A program made the translations under genes and the position numbers. A stretch of DNA of 64,000 bases from Nissolia schottii (Eukaryota; Streptophyta; Magnoliopsida; Fabales; Fabaceae). The stretch is taken from NCBI GenBank assembly GCA_003254905.1, contig QANU01104974.1, positions 71,088 to 135,087 of the forward strand, given 5' to 3'. Positions 10,659 to 21,769 of the stretch are shown piece after piece; within the stretch, counting starts at the first letter, position 1; the number at the start of each line of letters is the position of its first letter. A model generated the notes under the pieces. The model was not told the origin of the DNA, did no database searches, and saw only the letters and a list, made by a program, of their open reading frames with translations.

Positions 10659-10780
10659 ACAAAGACAACAAAGTCTAGCACGAAAGGTTTTAGAACAAAA
10701 TAATTAAAGAACTAAGACTAATTTACACTGTTCACAGAAGCTTAAAATATCTAGTCAAGATGATGTTTTAAATGGCACAA

Positions 10781-10798
10781 TCCCCGGCAACGGCGCCA
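10781..10798 (-). other. Primer-binding site, tRNA-Asp type
   Basis: The minus strand reads TGGCGCCGTTGCCGGGGA. This is the complement of the 3' end of plant tRNA-Asp(GUC), CCA included, as typical of Athila elements. It lies 5 bases inside the LTR boundary. Confidence 0.92.
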
Positions 10799-11861
10799 AA
10801 ATTTGTTGAAAGCTTTACACACTTGTTTGCACTCTCGTTATTTATTTAATATATATATCCTTCTTTACAGCTTTCAGATCCTCAAGGGATCCAATTGCAG
10901 TATAGTCGGGTATAATCGTCTCCACAGGGATTGATGTTTTTAAAACAATCGTCTTTGAATTGCTATACTTTAAGCTAATAGGAATGATTGGTTTCTTGAG
11001 TAATTTAACACAGAAGTAAATTGAAAATAAATTGAAAGTACAAGACAATAATGGAGTTGAGTTAAAATAGTGAAGAAAGGTGTTGGGATTTGATTTGTAA
11101 TACCACTTTAATGTAACCAATAACTTATTAAGTATGATCTATGTGTTCTTGATTTTATCGCCACCAGTTCTTAACTTAATCATCTCTTTCAAGCATGTTA
11201 AGATTACTCGATTCCCTTTTATTATTTTGTCAATTTCTTGCACAAACTAACAAAGCAAACCGACATTAATTCAGATGTTAATACGACTAATCCCTTATTC
11301 CAATTACGGCAACTCGGAATTTAGATGAATTGATCTAGATCGGACTTAATGATTGTAACTTTCATTCACAAACATTTAAGCATAACATAAGCTTTAGAAT
11401 GACAAGATTGGAACCTCAATTTGGTTATAACTTATTAGCATAGTTTTCACTCATACCTCTAAGTCTCAAATCAAGATTCAACATGTTAAACCAAAACTAG
11501 CATGAAGTACAAGATCAATCATTAAAATCATAGAACAACATAGATTCATATCATATAAGTCAAGATGGATACATTTAAGAAATACAACGCATCAAATCCC
11601 AACAATAAAGAAAGTTAGCTATCCATGGTTATGGATAGGTCACAAGCTTACAAGGATTTAGAGCAATGGTAGGTTGAAGAGGGATGGTGGTTTGTTTCCA
11701 CACTTCCACCACAAACTACAACCTTTGGAATTTCTCCAGCACTTCCCCTAAGGGATTCTTTAGCTCCTAAGCCTTTCTACCTATTCCTAACTCAAGTATG
11801 GAGTGTATAGTGTAGTAGGAATGAATGGAAATTGATGATATGAACTGCAGGGATGCCTCCC

Positions 11862-11870
11862 TATTTATAG
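11862..11870 (-). promoter_or_regulatory. LTR TATA box
   Basis: CTATAAATAG on the minus strand is a consensus plant TATA box. Transcription would start about 30 bases on, near 11835, and run through U5 and gag. Confidence 0.7.
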
Positions 11871-11884
11871 GCAAAGCTTCAGCC

Positions 11885-12098
11885 GGCAGACACGCTAGGC
11901 GTGCGCCTGGCGTGCGCTAGGCGCGGTTGGTGAACACGCCAGGCGTGGTTGGTGAGGTGGCTGGCAGCTTGGTCCACTGTGGCGGCTGCTTCTGGAAGTT
12001 TAGGTGAGGACGCCTGGCGTGCGCCTGGCGTGCGCCTGACTTGTGCGCCTGGCGTGCGCCTGGCTTGCGCCTGACCTGTGCGCCTGGCTTGTGAGCCT
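11885..12098. repeat. CpG-rich short tandem repeats in the LTR U3
   Basis: Variants of an approximately 10-11 bp unit (GCGCCTGGCGT, GCGCCTGGCTT, GCGCCTGACCT) recur in two clusters, 11885-11950 and 12008-12098. They lie 20-230 bases upstream of the LTR TATA box, in enhancer position. GC content is much higher than in the rest of the element. Confidence 0.8.
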
Positions 12099-12290
12099 GG
12101 CCCATGTACTTTTCTTGCCTTGCCGTCCTTTGTATGCGTCTTTCCTACATGGGATTTTTACAAGAATTGTATCAATTGTATCCACTCCTTAAAACTTAAG
12201 AAAATCATATATTGGCTTAAAATTTTATCTAAAATCATCCACATAAGTGTCATCTAAGCCTATAGACATACCAAAATATGACACTTATCA

Positions 12291-13025
12291 NNNNNNNNNN
12301 NNNNNNNNNNNNNNNNNNNNNNNNNNNNNNNNNNNNNNNNNNNNNNNNNNNNNNNNNNNNNNNNNNNNNNNNNNNNNNNNNNNNNNNNNNNNNNNNNNNN
12401 NNNNNNNNNNNNNNNNNNNNNNNNNNNNNNNNNNNNNNNNNNNNNNNNNNNNNNNNNNNNNNNNNNNNNNNNNNNNNNNNNNNNNNNNNNNNNNNNNNNN
12501 NNNNNNNNNNNNNNNNNNNNNNNNNNNNNNNNNNNNNNNNNNNNNNNNNNNNNNNNNNNNNNNNNNNNNNNNNNNNNNNNNNNNNNNNNNNNNNNNNNNN
12601 NNNNNNNNNNNNNNNNNNNNNNNNNNNNNNNNNNNNNNNNNNNNNNNNNNNNNNNNNNNNNNNNNNNNNNNNNNNNNNNNNNNNNNNNNNNNNNNNNNNN
12701 NNNNNNNNNNNNNNNNNNNNNNNNNNNNNNNNNNNNNNNNNNNNNNNNNNNNNNNNNNNNNNNNNNNNNNNNNNNNNNNNNNNNNNNNNNNNNNNNNNNN
12801 NNNNNNNNNNNNNNNNNNNNNNNNNNNNNNNNNNNNNNNNNNNNNNNNNNNNNNNNNNNNNNNNNNNNNNNNNNNNNNNNNNNNNNNNNNNNNNNNNNNN
12901 NNNNNNNNNNNNNNNNNNNNNNNNNNNNNNNNNNNNNNNNNNNNNNNNNNNNNNNNNNNNNNNNNNNNNNNNNNNNNNNNNNNNNNNNNNNNNNNNNNNN
13001 NNNNNNNNNNNNNNNNNNNNNNNNN
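12291..13025. other. Assembly gap of 735 N
   Basis: The gap begins right after the last base of the Athila LTR and ends inside an LTR of another family. Open frames spanning it are artefacts. True length and content are unknown. Confidence 1.
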
Positions 13026-13925
13026 AGCTCAACACATCTTAAATCACATAGACAGTGATTATGTCGGTTTACCCACGTTTTCGCGTCCGACGACGGTTTC
13101 TGCTACTTCCTTAGCCTTGTCTCCACTGATGATGCTTCCTAGTTCTTCTTGGGCTGAATTTCTACAAGCTTTCTCTAGGGATTATGAGGTTCTTTGTGGG
13201 ATTAGGTTAGGGGATTTTTGAAGAACAGGAACTAGGTTGTGTACAGGAAGTGTCTGGGTCTCTGTTTTGACTGAATAACAGTCGATTGTGTAATCGGACA
13301 GAGCTTTGGCTAGGTTTTCCAATTTTTACACAATTTTTCTGGTTTGGGGGGTATTTATAGGCCTCTTTCACGAAATTTGATTTCCAATTTTTTCCTTGGG
13401 GCAAAAATTACCAAAATACCCTTATTTTGTCTTTTTCCTAAATGTCATTTTCATGACTTATGCACCTTTTTACTCCTTGACCACACTTGGGCTGCTTCTT
13501 GGCCATGTACGTTGTTGTTTCTTGGCTGATTTGTGGCCAAAATTTTATGGGCTCCAGCAGATCAATTTTGATCAGGCTTTTGGCGTTTCCAGTCCCGGTA
13601 CTTCACGTACGGTTGTTTTAAAAATATTCCGATCACACCTTTGTGATCTCCTAATTCTTTCTAAGTAATATTCTAGGGTCACTTAGGTATTTAGGAATAC
13701 TCGTCTGTAGCCGTACCCTTTTTCGGATACTTTAGACGCGCGGTTGTGTGCAAACGGCAGAAAGGGTTCGTTCTAGTGTCTGCAGAATTTTAAGAAAATG
13801 AACAGAAATATTTCTACAGACAATTCTTAATCCCAAGGGTTCCTAATTCTACTGATTTAACCAAAAATATAAATATCTCAACAATTATCTAGCGAAATTC
13901 CGCTACGGGAAAACGGGATGTTACA
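13026..13925 (-). repeat. LTR of a second Ty3/gypsy element (Tekay/Del-like), nested in a chromovirus
   Basis: On the minus strand the sequence starts TGTAACATCCCG at 13925, the start seen in large chromovirus LTRs, and has a TATA box (TATAAATAC, 13359-13351). It interrupts the integrase frame of the neighbouring Reina-like element exactly at 13925/13926. The other end lies in the gap, so a solo LTR and a full element cannot be told apart. If the insertion is clean, the target repeat should be TCTTG (13926-13930). Confidence 0.65.
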
Positions 13926-14582
13926 TCTTGCCCATACAGGGCTCGAAACGGTGTCATTTTAATTGACCCATGATAATTCGTATTATACCAGTATTCAGCC
14001 TAATTGAGCCAGCTAGGCCACTGTTTGGGTTTGGAACTAGTGAAATAGCGGAGGTAGGTTTCGACACACTTATTTACTGCCTTGCTCTGCCCATCGGTTT
14101 GGGGGTGGTAGGCCGAGCTCATCTTGAGTGTGGTTCCTGCTTCCTTGAAGATTTCTGACCAAAAGGCGCTCATAAACACTCGATCACAGTCTGACACAAT
14201 GGAGCTAGGGAAGCCGTGGAGCTTAACTACTTCCCTAATAAACAGTTGGTCATCCGATCAACCACTACAAGGATGGTGTCCTTACCTTGGCCTTTCGGAG
14301 GCCTCCTATGAAATCCATGGCAATGTCTGACCATACATTCGCAGGAATTGGAAGGGGTTGTAATAAACCTGCAGGGCTGAGAGTGGAATGTTTATGGGCT
14401 TGACAAATGGCGCATTGCTTGACATAGTTCATGATAGTTCCCTTCATGCCTTCCCAATGCAGAAAATCGGCTATCCTCTTGTATGTCCTAAAAAATCCAG
14501 AGTGGCCTCCCATTTTGGTATCGTGGAATTCCTTAAGAATCTTGGGAATTAGCTTGGAATGCTTGGGGACAACTAACCTTCC
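13926..14582 (-). pseudogene. Reina-like integrase remnant
   Basis: The first block (14513-14265) holds HSGFFRTYKRI, CAICQAHK and DIAMDFIGG, that is the zinc domain and first catalytic Asp. After a frameshift the second block (14197-14000) holds SDCDRVF and [14 protein letters not shown]. The third catalytic acidic residue is replaced by Lys (codon AAG). A third short block with WYNTNYHGSIKMTPF and ALYGQ runs to 13926, where the nested LTR interrupts it. Confidence 0.85.
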
Positions 14583-16231
14583 CTAGTGCAGCAGCTTGCC
14601 ATCACGTATGGTGTAGCCTGCAGGAGCTTCCCTGCCTGAAATAATGTCCTGCATTATGTTTTTTAGCTTAGGATCTGCCTGTACTTCTTCGGATAATCCC
14701 TCCCATTCTTCAGTAGTGACAATGGAAATAGTGGCCATCTGAAACTTCCTAGAAAGGGCATCTGCCACGCGGTTGTCATTCCCTGCTTTGTAACGAATCT
14801 CAAAGTCAAATCCCAGGAGTTTTGCCATCCATCTCTGCTGTTCTTCACCTCCTATGTGCTGGTCGAGCAGGAACTTTAAACTCTTTTGATCTGTGAACAC
14901 CGTGAAGCGGTTACCAAGGAGATAATGACGCCATTTTTGGATGGCAAGCACCATGGGCATCAATTCTCTCTCATAAACCGACTTGGATTGAGCTCTTTCT
15001 GAAATTTTCTGACTCATGTACGCTACTGGTCGACCGTCCTGCATTAAAACCGCGTCTATGCCCTTGCCTGATGCATCAGTCTCTATAGCAAATGGTTTGG
15101 AAAATGATGGAATTGCTAGTACCAGCACTGTTGTCATGGCTGTTTTCAAAGCTTCGAAGGCTGCGCTGGCTTCTTCACTCCAATGGAATTGGTCTTTCTT
15201 CAAAAGCTAAGTGAGGGGCCATGCTATCCGGCCATAGTTCTTCACGAAGCGCCTATAATACCCTATTAGTCCTAGGAAGCCACGTAAGGCCTTAAGGTCC
15301 CTGGGAATGGGCCAATCCAACATATCCTGAACCTTCTTAGGGTCTGCTGCTACTCCTTCACTTGATATCAGGTGTCCAAGGTACTCAATCTGAAGTTGCG
15401 CAAACCTGCATTTTTTTTTATTAAGGAAAAGCTGATTTTGTCTAAGTACTTCAAATACCTGTTGGAGGTGCTCCCAGTGCTGTGGTAAATGGTGACTGTA
15501 AATAAGGATGTCATCAAAAAAAACCAAGACGAACTTCCTTAGGAATGGCTTTAACAGTTGGTTCATGAGCGCTTGAAAAGTGGAAGGGGCGTTTGTTAGG
15601 CCAAAGGGCATGACCAGAAATTCATAGTGTCCTTCGTGGGTTCGGAACGCTGTATTATGAATATCCTCCTCTCGCATTCTGATTTGATGATAGCCCGATT
15701 TGAGGTCTAATTTACTGAATATGGTGGCGCCTCCTATCTCATCCAACAACTCATCAATCACTGGAATTGGAAACTTGTCCGCTATAGTCTCTCGGTTGAG
15801 GGCTCTATAATCCACACAGAATCGCCATCCGCCATCCTTTTTCTTGACTAAAATCACCGGACTAGCAAAAGGGCTGGTGCTTGGCCGAATTATCCTTAAC
15901 TGAAGCATTTCCTCTACAATTCTTTCTATTTCTGTCTTCTGATAGTGAGGGTAACGATAAGGCCTGATTCTCGGAATGGCTGAACCTTTCCTGAGGAGTA
16001 TGGCATGGTCATTCTGGCGTTGGGGCGGTAGTCCTTCAGGCTGCTGTGGAGGAAGTGTGCGGTGTCATCGAAAATCTCCTCTGCTTCTGCTTCTTCGGTG
16101 GCCAGGGAATACGAGGTAATGACATAGCCTTCCCCTTGGTGTCTAAGGGCATGAAGGGTGTTCTTCCAAGTGGCCTTGCTGCGGCTTAACGATGGGTCCC
16201 CTTGTAGAAATTTCCTCTCCCCTTCGAGTCC
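14583..16231 (-). pseudogene. Reina-like reverse transcriptase and RNase H remnant
   Basis: The RT block is 15908-15207 ([31 protein letters not shown]). A single TAG at 15209-15207 separates it in frame from the RNase H block 15203-14583 (ETDASGKGIDAVL, YERELMPMVLAIQKWRHYL, TDQKSLKFLLDQ). The segment 15909-16231, linking protease to RT, has frameshifts and stops. The catalytic Asp pair of RT is kept (FFDD). Confidence 0.87.
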
Positions 16232-16714
16232 TCAGCTCAAAGTCAGTTTCTTGTAATTTCCCACAAATTCCCCCAAGCTAGCTAACCACCCTGTTCCCAA
16301 AACAACCTCTGAACAGCCCAGCTGCATGATGTAAAAATCCTGGGTGATTTTTACTCCCTGAATGGTCAAGGGAACTGCTGTACATCCTTCGTTGCCCCAT
16401 TCCTTGGCACCATTCCCCACTTCCACCTGGAACTCGCGGACCCGTTTGGTAGGTAGCGCCAGCCTCTTAACTACCTCGGTGGCGAGGAAGTTGGCGGATG
16501 CTCCGGGATTGATGAGCACCACCACCTGGTGTCCGTGAATCTCACCCACAACCTTGAAAGTGTTGTGGGATGTTAATCCCCAATAGCTGTAAGATGAGAG
16601 TTGCAATTCTGGTCTTTCTGCGGCTTGCTTCTGGTCCTCCCACTGAACTACTGTATCTGATTCGGTTCCTTCCTCCTCTTCTTCCTCCAACAGCAAAATC
16701 TGGAAGTACTTCAT
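16232..16714 (-). pseudogene. Reina-like aspartic protease remnant
   Basis: The frame is shifted relative to gag. The active-site region reads VVVLINPGASANF: the catalytic Asp expected in this motif is Asn, so the protease would be inactive. The motif ENWGLTSHNTFKVVG-like lead-in and VLGTGWLASLG follow family expectation. It ends near KLTLS. Confidence 0.8.
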
Positions 16715-17730
16715 CGTGCACCTGTGATCGACGCCCCATTTCTCACTACATCAAAAATAAAGGCCTTTCCTCTGACGTCAGCCCACTCCCCATTCGACAA
16801 GCGCCGCGTGTTACTGGGCTTGGGGTTTGGGCCATGGGTTGTGCTGCCTCCTCCACTCGCAACTGGTCTGTTTCCTACCGAGCATTCGGTGGTCTTCTGG
16901 CTGGTCGGGTGCCCTGAGTCTGTTCGCGCTCCCGTTCGGTGATCAGGGGGCCTGGTGACCCCTGTCGGCTTCGAGTAGATGGACCCTGTAGAAGGCCCTC
17001 CGCCCGAGCTCCCATATCTGAAACTAGCCTCCCCTCTCCTGATTTCGGGATTTATTCCAGATTCCTTCCAAGCTTGATTACGCCATTCGATGGCCATGGC
17101 CCTATCCATCAATGCCGGCAAATTGGTGAACCTAGCCACCTCTAATTCAGCATGTATCTCCTTCCTCAATCCATTGGCGAATATACACATTAAAGCTTCG
17201 CTACCTAGGCTTTTGTGAGACCTAGCCGCGGCTTCAAACTCCCGTCGATATCTCGTCACATCCTCCACCTGCCTGACTTCCAACAAGGGTGCTAAAGGGT
17301 TAAGGGCAGCCCCTGGCTGAAACCTTTTCAGCAAATCCTCTCTGAACCTATCCCAATGCAATACTGGTGTGTGCTCCTCCCACCACTCCATCCATGTGAG
17401 TGCCTTACCCTCTAAGGCTAGTGTGACTATGTCCAATTTATCCTGTAAAGCAGTCTGTGTGACCTTAAAATATCTTTCCATCTTCACAATCCATTCCGAC
17501 GCTCCTTCGCCGGAAAAAACTGGAACGTCCAGCTTCCGGTTGGATTCGAACCTCCTTGGTTCAGGTTCGTCCCTGTCATTCCTTTCACCTTCTCCCTGGC
17601 CTCTCGAGCCTCGCCCTTCTTCCTCCTGATTACCTTCGGTCTGCCGCGGGGGCAGCCTATCCATAATTTGCTGTAGCAGAGCCATCGTGTCTGTCTGTGT
17701 CTCCTTCATCTCAGCCTGCGTTTCCCGCAT
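16711..17730 (-). pseudogene. Reina-like gag remnant
   Basis: A 339-codon frame with a retrotransposon gag core: RRFESNRKLDVPVFSGEGASEWI, then ALEGKALTWMEWWEEH, FREDLLKRFQP and VEDVTRYRREFEAAA. An earlier part of the frame lies upstream of an in-frame TAG at about 17740, so the 17730 start is not original. The zinc-knuckle region near the end is degraded and not readable. Confidence 0.8.
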
Positions 17731-17855
17731 ATCCTCCTAGTTCTCCCTCACTGCTTCCAGGTTTGCTCGCATCTCTGCCATCTGTCGCTCCAACACGTCT
17801 ACCTAGACTCCATGACGGCGCGCGTGGAAACCATACAAGTCTCCCAGGGATCGAT

Positions 17856-17867
17856 GCTCTGATAACA
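17856..17867 (-). other. Primer-binding site, initiator tRNA-Met type
   Basis: TGTTATCAGAGC differs at one base from the usual TGGTATCAGAGC and sits 2 bases inside the LTR edge at 17870. Confidence 0.7.
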
Positions 17868-17869
17868 GT

Positions 17870-18280
17870 TGTAACAACTGGTATCTATGGGACAGGTAAC
17901 GGAAATAGTTGCTGAATTTATTTAATAGGACCAGTAATTCCAGAGGGGAATTTCCTGGTTAGATGATACAATATAGAGTGCTGAAAGAGAAAATAATTCT
18001 GGGATTAAGGTTCCCTTTGACCTCATAATCCTAGTTCCAATTTCTGAATAATCTCTTAGCCTTCCTCGATTTCCCCTTATAAGCAGAAGGGAATCAGGTG
18101 GCTACATTATTGCTTCTCTGATTTGATTAACAAATCAGCTCCTAATCTGTTACAATATCCTAACAGATTTATTTCTTTCTTATTCTACTTAATCTTCTAG
18201 AATAAACTAAAGGAAAAGGAAGGATTTCCTTTCCTGATTTAGCTGAATCCGCCGCAGGAGCATTAGGAGGGTGCGTAACA
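17870..18280 (-). repeat. 5' LTR of the Reina-like element (411 bp)
   Basis: On the minus strand it runs from TGTTACGCACCC (18280) to TTGTTACA (17870). The short length fits Reina. A TATAAG box occurs near 18080-18086. Confidence 0.75.
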
Positions 18281-18447
18281 TAATCAAAAACAAATTCTAT
18301 ATAACTAAGTAAGTAAGTAATCTAACAAATTAAGAAAAATTGATTATTAATTAAGTAACCAATTAACATTGTACAGTTACCTAAACTAAGTAAGTAATCA
18401 AACGACAAAATTTGTATAACTATGTAAGCAAAAGATAATACTTGTAC
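18281..18447 (-). other. Left-over MULE intron next to the chromovirus LTR
   Basis: AT-rich sequence between the MULE exon donor and the LTR end at 18280. If the chromovirus inserted here, TAATC (18281-18285) is the expected 5-bp target repeat; its partner is not in the window. Confidence 0.5.
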
Positions 18448-20040
18448 CTTTTGCTTATCAGATACGAAGTTAGGAATACATTTGGTGCCCAATATCTCTT
18501 TGAGAAGATTTAAGAACCATTTCTAGTTATCCTTTGTCTCACTATCAACAATTGCATAAGAAATCGCAAAGAAATGATTGTTGGCATCCTATGCCACAAC
18601 AGACAATAACTGGCCACCACAATAACCCTTCAGGAAACACCCATTAAGGTCAATCAATGGCCTACATCCAACCGAAAACCCTTCTTACAAATGTAAAATT
18701 TCTCAAATAATGGGGGCCCCTAGGGTTGTTGATTGACACTCATCAATGTTATGCTACCTGGATTACTTTGTAATATCTCATAAAGATAGTCCCTAGCCTT
18801 ACCATATTGCTCTTTTTGGTTTCTCTTAACCGACTATCTCATTTTCCGTAATGCCCTATAAATTGTCTTGTCACACAAATACACATTGAACTCTTCCTTC
18901 ATGTACTCAAAGGCCTCCACTTTGCTAAGCTTCTTCTATATTCGTAACCTATCAACCAATTTTTCAGTTGCCCATTCTCTATCAGCTTGCTTGTTCCTGT
19001 TTGTCGTGATGCATGTGTGTACATTTTTATAGGTCTTAATTTTAAAGCATTTGTCACAGCTACTCCAAGCACAGTAAATCTCTCACTCACAACCTTCACT
19101 AACACACGGATTTGTCATTTTTAACATAAGTCAACTCTCTTTCCACAACAATTGTGAAAAGTTTCAATGCCACCCTAAACTGCTCAATGGTAGTAAAAAG
19201 CGTGCCAAGCTCCAAAGTAATGTGGCCAAATGCATATTCATTAAATTCTAGCCAATTACCTCTTCCATTACCCTCATCTTCACTTGATATAGGGGTATGC
19301 AAATGCTTTGACTCATACTAATAGGTTAGGTTAAGATCAAGAGCAGGGTTAGGCACACTTACACCTGAACCTACCTCATCTAAATCACTTTCTTCATTTT
19401 CATAAAGATCTTATGTAGCATTTTCTTCTCTCTCAACATCTTCATTTTCTCCTTAAGGGCTTTAAATTTCTTTGTAGGCGCCTTTGTAGTCACTTTCTTC
19501 TTCAAGATCATATTCTTCAGAATTGTTTTCTTCTTTTTTGGAGTTATTTTCTTCCTATCTAGTGTCTTCTCAATGTCCTCAGATCCGTCCAAAGTCTCAT
19601 AACCAGGGGTGGAGACCTATAGAGCTCATCCTCTACACTATTATAAGAATCCATCGAATATGTCAATGCTTCATCATCATCTTCAGCTTCATTAACTATT
19701 TTTGCACTCTTTGGTTCAGGATATTGGAAATAAATAGACACTTCTGTGGAATCAGGGTTACAAAGCACTGCATCAACTATTTCATTGATGTCACTATACC
19801 TTTCCAACGGCTTCAAATTTGACTCGAGATCACTACTGTTCGGATCGCACCATAACATTAGTTCACACTCTTTGTGCTCTAGGTCGTCCATAAAAAGGGT
19901 TACAAAGTCTTTATGATTGACATAATCAACATCTATACGAGAAACTTCTTCATTTTTTCACCCCTATATACAAGCACACAATCTTGGTCCCTAAAAAATT
20001 TACCCCCGTGATGGTAAACAGAGACAAGATATTCTGCCAT
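18448..20040 (-). pseudogene. Broken Mutator-like (MULE/MuDR) transposase, N-terminal part
   Basis: The minus strand starts ATG at 20040 (MAEYLVSVYHHGGKF), typical of MULE N-termini. It continues through acidic and Lys-rich linkers to the MuDR-type core: RNKQADREWATEKL, FEYMKEEFNVYL, FEKFYICKKGFSVGCRPLI, then GCFLKGYCGGQLLSV and HFFAISYAIVDSETKDN. Several stops and frameshifts interrupt it, so it is not functional. The readable exon ends at SDKQK followed by a GT donor (18447-18446), a place where MULE transposases often have an intron. The rest of the gene is not in the window. Confidence 0.85.
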
Positions 20041-21630
20041 TTGAAACAAACAACAATAACAACAATAAAACTTTAACATTAACATATCTTTCCAATTTGA
20101 TTGGACATTTTGAAAGTCATGAATTTTATATTTGTTAAGTATATGAACAAGTCAAAATATGTTCAAATGTGAACCATAAAATAATAACGACTTTTTCCAG
20201 ACCTAGAATTTTCATAACAACACATGGAAAAGGACATAGGGATGTGAGAAGGATAGGGATTTTTATAACACACATCAAAAAATTTTATAATAGCACATAG
20301 AAAAGGATATAGGAATTTTTATAACAGCACATGAAAAATTTTGTGGTCTCATAATGATTGTCATTTTTTTATACCACAAATAGAGCAAAATTTAGTGGTC
20401 CTATAGTTATATCATGTTTTTTTATACCACAAACAAAGCAATTTTACAATGTATTAGTACAAAAATCCACAATGTCGGACCCACAATCTCATTTTCCATA
20501 ATTTTTCACATGTCAATTTCTCTGCTTTAAGAACAACCATTACATCCCCATCCCCATGTATCATCATCTTTAAAAACCTTAATTCCACAACATTGTCCCA
20601 CAACACTCTATGAAAAGCAAGGGACAACAACAATATGAAGTAGGAGACATGGAAAGCTAACCTCATATTTGCAGTGAATCTTCTTTGGATGGACCACAAC
20701 ACTCTTCTTTCGCTAACCTCGGACCACGACACTCAGTCCCACAACACTATGCTTTTGGTTGTTGGAGATGCGTGATGATGGTGAGAGGACGAAGATGATA
20801 GGGTTAGGGGTAGGGGAATCAATGATGGGGTGAAATGAGTTTAAGGAGTATAAGAGTGAAAAACGACGTTGTTCTACATTGTGAGAGGGAGGTGAGTTAA
20901 TTTCTCTTGTTTACGAAATGATGTCGTTTGCATGTTGTAAAACAACACTGTTTTGAAGTGTTGATGTGTGTGCTGTCTTGTGCAATGATTAGGAGAGAGA
21001 GGACGAGTTAACGGTTATGTGTGCAACCGTTACGTCGTAAAGAGACGGAAAATGAATGTAAGCAACAACGAAAAGTTGAGGGATTTGTGAAGGATTTTCT
21101 TTTTTAGGGACCAATGTGAACATCGCAAAAAAATTCAAGGACCTACGTGACCATTCCCCAATAAAATTTTGGAAAGAAATTGGATTCCTGAAAAAATGCC
21201 ACCTGTACTTGGTCGCTTCCTTTGCCGCGGAGGTTACAAGCAGTTTTGGGGGTTGGTTGCTTCATTCTTCACGTTCAGACCACCCCACCCAAATAAAATA
21301 AAATAAAGAATAAATAAACAAAGAACAGAGAGTAACTAGTACTAGACAACCTTGCCTCGTTAGTACAGCCTGGTTTCAAACATCTGACGTTGCTTCTCTC
21401 CTCTTCTAAAGTCTCACTAGTGCCAAAAACGAAAAAGCCCCTCCGATTTTACACTACTGCCCTCAAACCACCTATCCAAGTTCACTCTCCCTCGCAAGGA
21501 CAATAAAGTAATTTCAACTTCTCCATCCTCAAACCACCACCGGAACCAACAACCAAACCCCAAAAAAACACAAGCAGAAAAAGCAATGCTCGCCATTCTC
21601 CTCTCTCCCTCCGATCCACCACCCCGATCC
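20041..21630. other. MULE 5' flank and promoter-side region of the LMBR1-like gene
   Basis: No gene is supported. Short repeated words (ATAACA-GCACAT and TTTATACCACAAA) recur at 20215-20430. At 21100-21170 the strings AGGGACCAATGTGAACATCGC and AAGGACCTACGTGACC resemble MULE or LTR ends and may mark the outer end of the MULE. AT-rich DNA with AATAAA repeats lies at 21290-21330. Confidence 0.5.
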
Positions 21631-21639
21631 GTTAACACG

Positions 21640-21668
21640 AAACCCTAACCCTAGCCCTAAATCCCCTA
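21640..21668 (+). promoter_or_regulatory. Telobox-like AAACCCTAA cluster in the LMBR1-like 5' region
   Basis: AAACCCTAACCCTAGCCCTAA occurs about 100 bases before the ATG. Teloboxes are common near the start sites of plant housekeeping genes. Confidence 0.5.
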
Positions 21669-21730
21669 ATTTCCCCCCAATCTCTTCCGATTCGATCCCT
21701 CCCAAAAAAAATACGAAAAACTCGAATCGC

Positions 21731-21756
21731 AAGAGAGAGAGAGAGAGAGAGAGAGA
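21731..21756. repeat. (GA)n microsatellite in the 5' leader of the LMBR1-like gene
   Basis: About 12 AG repeats end 14 bases before the ATG at 21770. GA-rich leaders are common in plant genes. Confidence 0.85.
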
Positions 21757-21769
21757 AGAAATCACGAAA

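Larger units (their letters stand above)
1..12290 (-). mobile_element. Athila-lineage Ty3/gypsy LTR retrotransposon, nearly complete
   Basis: Read on the minus strand the order is LTR (10804-12290), tRNA-Asp type primer-binding site, one gag-protease-RT-RNase H frame, integrase, a long spacer, a third ORF, a purine tract and the start of the other LTR, cut by the window edge at 1. Athila assignment rests on the tRNA-Asp primer site, the DLGAS protease motif, gag and pol in one frame, and an extra ORF downstream of pol. The 225 bases of the truncated LTR match the corresponding bases of the other LTR with no difference I could find, so insertion is recent. The pol frame has one internal stop. 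The target-site duplication cannot be checked: one side is outside the window and the other is in the N gap. Confidence 0.93.
10804..12290 (-). repeat. 5' LTR of the Athila element (1,487 bp)
   Basis: On the minus strand it starts TGATAAGTGTC (12290) and ends CTTTCAACA (10804), giving TG...CA termini. It contains a TATA box, a CpG-rich tandem repeat upstream of it, and the U5 end next to the tRNA-Asp primer site. The outer end coincides exactly with the start of the N gap. Confidence 0.9.
13926..18280 (-). mobile_element. Decayed Reina-like chromovirus (Ty3/gypsy), 5' LTR to integrase
   Basis: Minus-strand order: LTR 18280-17870, iMet-type primer site 17867-17856, gag, protease, RT, RNase H, integrase, then cut off at 13926 by another LTR. 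Frames are broken by several stops and at least two frameshifts, so this copy is much older than the Athila element. The short LTR and the domain sequences suggest the Reina clade. Confidence 0.85.

Noticed and set aside
11885..12098. Regular short repeats that might suggest a CRISPR-like array
   Set aside because: Units are contiguous with no unique spacers and lie in the U3 of a plant LTR.
12247..13221. Open frames on both strands across 12247-13221
   Set aside because: They consist almost wholly of N and are artefacts of the gap.
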